Under the pieces are notes generated by a model, which did not search any database, had not been told where the DNA came from, and saw only the letters and a program-made list of their open reading frames with translations. Made by a program: the position numbers and the translations under genes. 7,344 nucleotides of DNA from Candidatus Eiseniibacteriota bacterium (GTDB lineage Bacteria; Eisenbacteria; RBG-16-71-46), in contig VBPB01000129.1 in assembly GCA_005893365.1 (NCBI GenBank), positions 5,458 to 12,801 of the forward strand. The letters are read 5' to 3'. Below are positions 5,930 to 7,344 of this stretch, piece after piece. Positions within the stretch are counted from its first letter, which is position 1. Each line of letters begins with the position of its first letter.

Positions 5930-6916
5930 TCAGGCCTCCTTGAGGCTGCCCGGACCCGTCCCGGGCGGCGCCACGCTTCCGATGCCGCTCGCCAGCGCCT
6001 GGAGGGTCCCCTGGAGACTTTCGGGGTCCTCGACGTTCCACGCGGCAAGGCCCTGGTCGAGGCTGCGCAGCAGCCCGCACAACACCTTGCCGGTCCCCGC
6101 CTCGACGAAGCCCTGGGCACCGAGCGTGACCAGCCGTCGCATGGAATCCTCCCAGCGCACGGCCCCCAGCAGCTGCGCCTCGAGGCCCAAGCGGATCTCG
6201 GTCGCCTTGCGCAACGGCTCCGCCGACACGTTGGCCACCACCGGGACCAGCGCGTCGTGCACCGTGACTTCCGCCAGCGCTTCCGCCAATCCCGCCGCGG
6301 CCGAGCCCATCAGCGGCGAGTGGAACGCTCCGCTCACCTCGAGCACGATGGCGCGCCGGGCGCCGCGCTCGCGCGCCAGGGCGCAGGCGCGCTCGACCGC
6401 CGGCCGCTCGCCCGAGATCACCACCTGGCCGGGCGCGTTCAGGTTGGCCGCGCGCACCACGCCCGCATCCGCGGCGTCGGCGCACGCCGCCTCGACCTGG
6501 TCCGCCGCGAGCCCGAGGATCGCCGCCATGGTGCCGGGGCGCTCGAGGCCGGCCTGGTACATGAGCTCGCCGCGCCGGCGCGTCAGGCGCAGCGCGTCCT
6601 CGAAGGCGATCGCCCCCGCGGCGACGCACGCCGAGTACTCGCCCAGGCTGTGGCCGGCGACCCACGCGGGCCGGATTCCCTCGGCGTCCAGCAGCCGCAG
6701 GGCCGCGACACTGTGGGTGAGCAGGGCCGGCTGCGCGTTCACGGTCTTGGTGAGCTCCTCGGCCGGACCCTTCCAGCACAGGTCGGAGAGCCGGAAGCCC
6801 AAGACGCGGTCGGCGGTCTCGAACACGTGGCGCGCGGCCGGGAAGCGCTCGGCGAGCCCCCGGCCCATGCCGACCGACTGGGCGCCCTGGCCCGGGAACA
6901 GGAAGGCGAGCTTCAT
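5930..6916 (-). CDS. fabD: Malonyl-CoA:ACP transacylase
   Basis: The enzyme moves malonyl from CoA to the phosphopantetheine arm of ACP, supplying the extender for FabH and FabF. The protein has 328 residues, close to the usual length of about 310. Visible motifs are the N-terminal FPGQGAQ (residues 7-13, oxyanion Gln), the nucleophile elbow GHSLGEYSA with Ser90, the malonyl-carboxylate-binding Arg115 in RRRGELM, and catalytic His199 in SGAFHSPLM. The VEAGTGKVL segment near residue 271 is also typical. The ATG at 6916 overlaps the fabH stop (ATGA). No clear Shine-Dalgarno sequence precedes it, which fits coupling to fabH translation. The last roughly 15 residues are Gly/Pro-rich, and their codons contain the ribosome binding site of fabG. 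All key residues are present, so it should be active. Confidence 0.97.
   Translation of the reverse strand: MKLAFLFPGQGAQSVGMGRGLAERFPAARHVFETADRVLGFRLSDLCWKGPAEELTKTVNAQPALLTHSVAALRLLDAEGIRPAWVAGHSLGEYSACVAAGAIAFEDALRLTRRRGELMYQAGLERPGTMAAILGLAADQVEAACADAADAGVVRAANLNAPGQVVISGERPAVERACALARERGARRAIVLEVSGAFHSPLMGSAAAGLAEALAEVTVHDALVPVVANVSAEPLRKATEIRLGLEAQLLGAVRWEDSMRRLVTLGAQGFVEAGTGKVLCGLLRSLDQGLAAWNVEDPESLQGTLQALASGIGSVAPPGTGPGSLKEA
5935..5941 (-). promoter_or_regulatory. Ribosome binding site of fabG
   Basis: AAGGAGG lies inside the last codons of fabD, 6 nt before the ATG at 5928. It is a near-perfect anti-SD match at good spacing and supports that ATG over the GTG at 5892. Confidence 0.8.
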
Positions 6917-7344
6917 CGGGCGACCGGGCTCTCGGACCGCAGCGCGGCGGTCCGGTCCTTGGCGGACGGGATCTGGCGCGCCATGGTCCAGCGGACCAGC
7001 GAGGCGCCCCAGGTGACGCCACCGCCGAACGCGCAGAAGCCGACCAGGTCGCCGGGCTTGAGCCGTCCCGCGCGCACCAACTCGTCGAGCGTGATCGGGA
7101 TCGAGGCCGACGACGTGTTGCCGTAGCGGTCGATGTTGACCGGCACCTTCTCGGGCGGGACGCCGAGCCGCTCGCGCACCGCGTCGATGATGCGCACGTT
7201 GGCCTGGTGCGGGATCACCACCTCGAGCTCGCCGGGCTCGACGCCGGCCTGGGCCAGGCAGCGCCGCATGCTGTCCTCCATCGAGCGTACCGCGAACGGG
7301 TAGAGCTTCTTGCCCTGCATGCGGATGAAGTGCTCGTGGCCCTG
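6913..7344 (-). CDS. fabH: 3-oxoacyl-ACP synthase III (KAS III), C-terminal part, 5' end outside window
   Basis: The product condenses acetyl-CoA (or another short acyl-CoA) with malonyl-ACP, starting fatty acid chains in the cytoplasm. The 143 visible residues are the C-terminal half of the thiolase fold. The frame is open through the right edge, so the methionine at 7320 is internal. The catalytic His is in IPHQANVRI (visible residue 46) and the catalytic Asn in YGNTSSASIP (visible residue 76). The active-site Cys lies upstream of the window. The family's usual ending, GGGVTWGASLVRW, is followed by about 24 extra residues that are rich in charged and small side chains. The TGA stop overlaps the fabD start as ATGA (6916-6913), so the two genes are probably translationally coupled. 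The family is clear from the His and Asn motifs and the neighbours. The acyl-CoA preference cannot be told from this half. Confidence 0.96.
   Translation of the reverse strand, partial: QGHEHFIRMQGKKLYPFAVRSMEDSMRRCLAQAGVEPGELEVVIPHQANVRIIDAVRERLGVPPEKVPVNIDRYGNTSSASIPITLDELVRAGRLKPGDLVGFCAFGGGVTWGASLVRWTMARQIPSAKDRTAALRSESPVAR

Noticed and set aside
5850..7022. Minus-strand frame of about 390 codons overlapping fabD
   Set aside because: It is out of frame with FabD, Arg/Ala/Gly-rich and lacks motifs. The fabD frame holds the full set of catalytic residues.
5513..7126. Long plus-strand frame opposite fabG, fabD and fabH
   Set aside because: It is antisense to intact enzymes with all catalytic motifs and has no motif of its own.

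Overview
The window is a GC-rich (roughly 70% or more by eye) bacterial segment in which every gene I can support lies on the minus strand. It reads right to left as a type II fatty acid synthesis operon: fabH (5' end cut by the window edge), fabD, fabG, acpP and fabF. This is followed by rnc (RNase III) and then a tetratricopeptide-repeat (TPR) gene that runs off the left edge. Long open frames on the plus strand, and extra minus-strand frames, are GC-bias shadows of these genes.

Layout on the minus strand: fabH 7344-6913 and fabD 6916-5930 share an ATGA stop/start. fabG 5928-5140 starts one base after the fabD stop, with a strong AAGGAGG inside fabD. acpP 5068-4820 follows after 71 nt and starts at GTG behind AGGAGGTG. 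fabF 4702-3458 follows after 117 nt and also starts at GTG. rnc 3275-1734 follows after 182 nt. A 142-nt gap with a GC hairpin separates rnc from the TPR gene at 1591. Together the first five genes supply chain initiation (FabH), malonyl loading of ACP (FabD), the acyl carrier itself (AcpP), elongation (FabF) and the first reduction (FabG). The rnc product processes double-stranded RNA and is probably co-transcribed with them.

Two things stand out. First, RNase III carries a C-terminal tail of about 285 residues after a complete catalytic domain and dsRNA-binding domain. The tail is Arg/Gly-, Pro- and Glu-rich, contains three tandem 9-residue RPERxERxx repeats, and looks like a disordered scaffold. 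Second, the TPR gene is interrupted by one in-frame TGA at 595-593. The same frame stays open to the window edge and continues with good TPR repeats, so this is a nonsense mutation, a sequencing error or (less likely) recoding.

Organism: high GC, the fabH-D-G-acpP-F-rnc order and a neighbouring large TPR protein would suit an uncultured soil or subsurface lineage such as Rokubacteria/Methylomirabilota or a deltaproteobacterial group. This is inference from gene order and composition only. I see no mobile element, CRISPR array, tRNA or rRNA.
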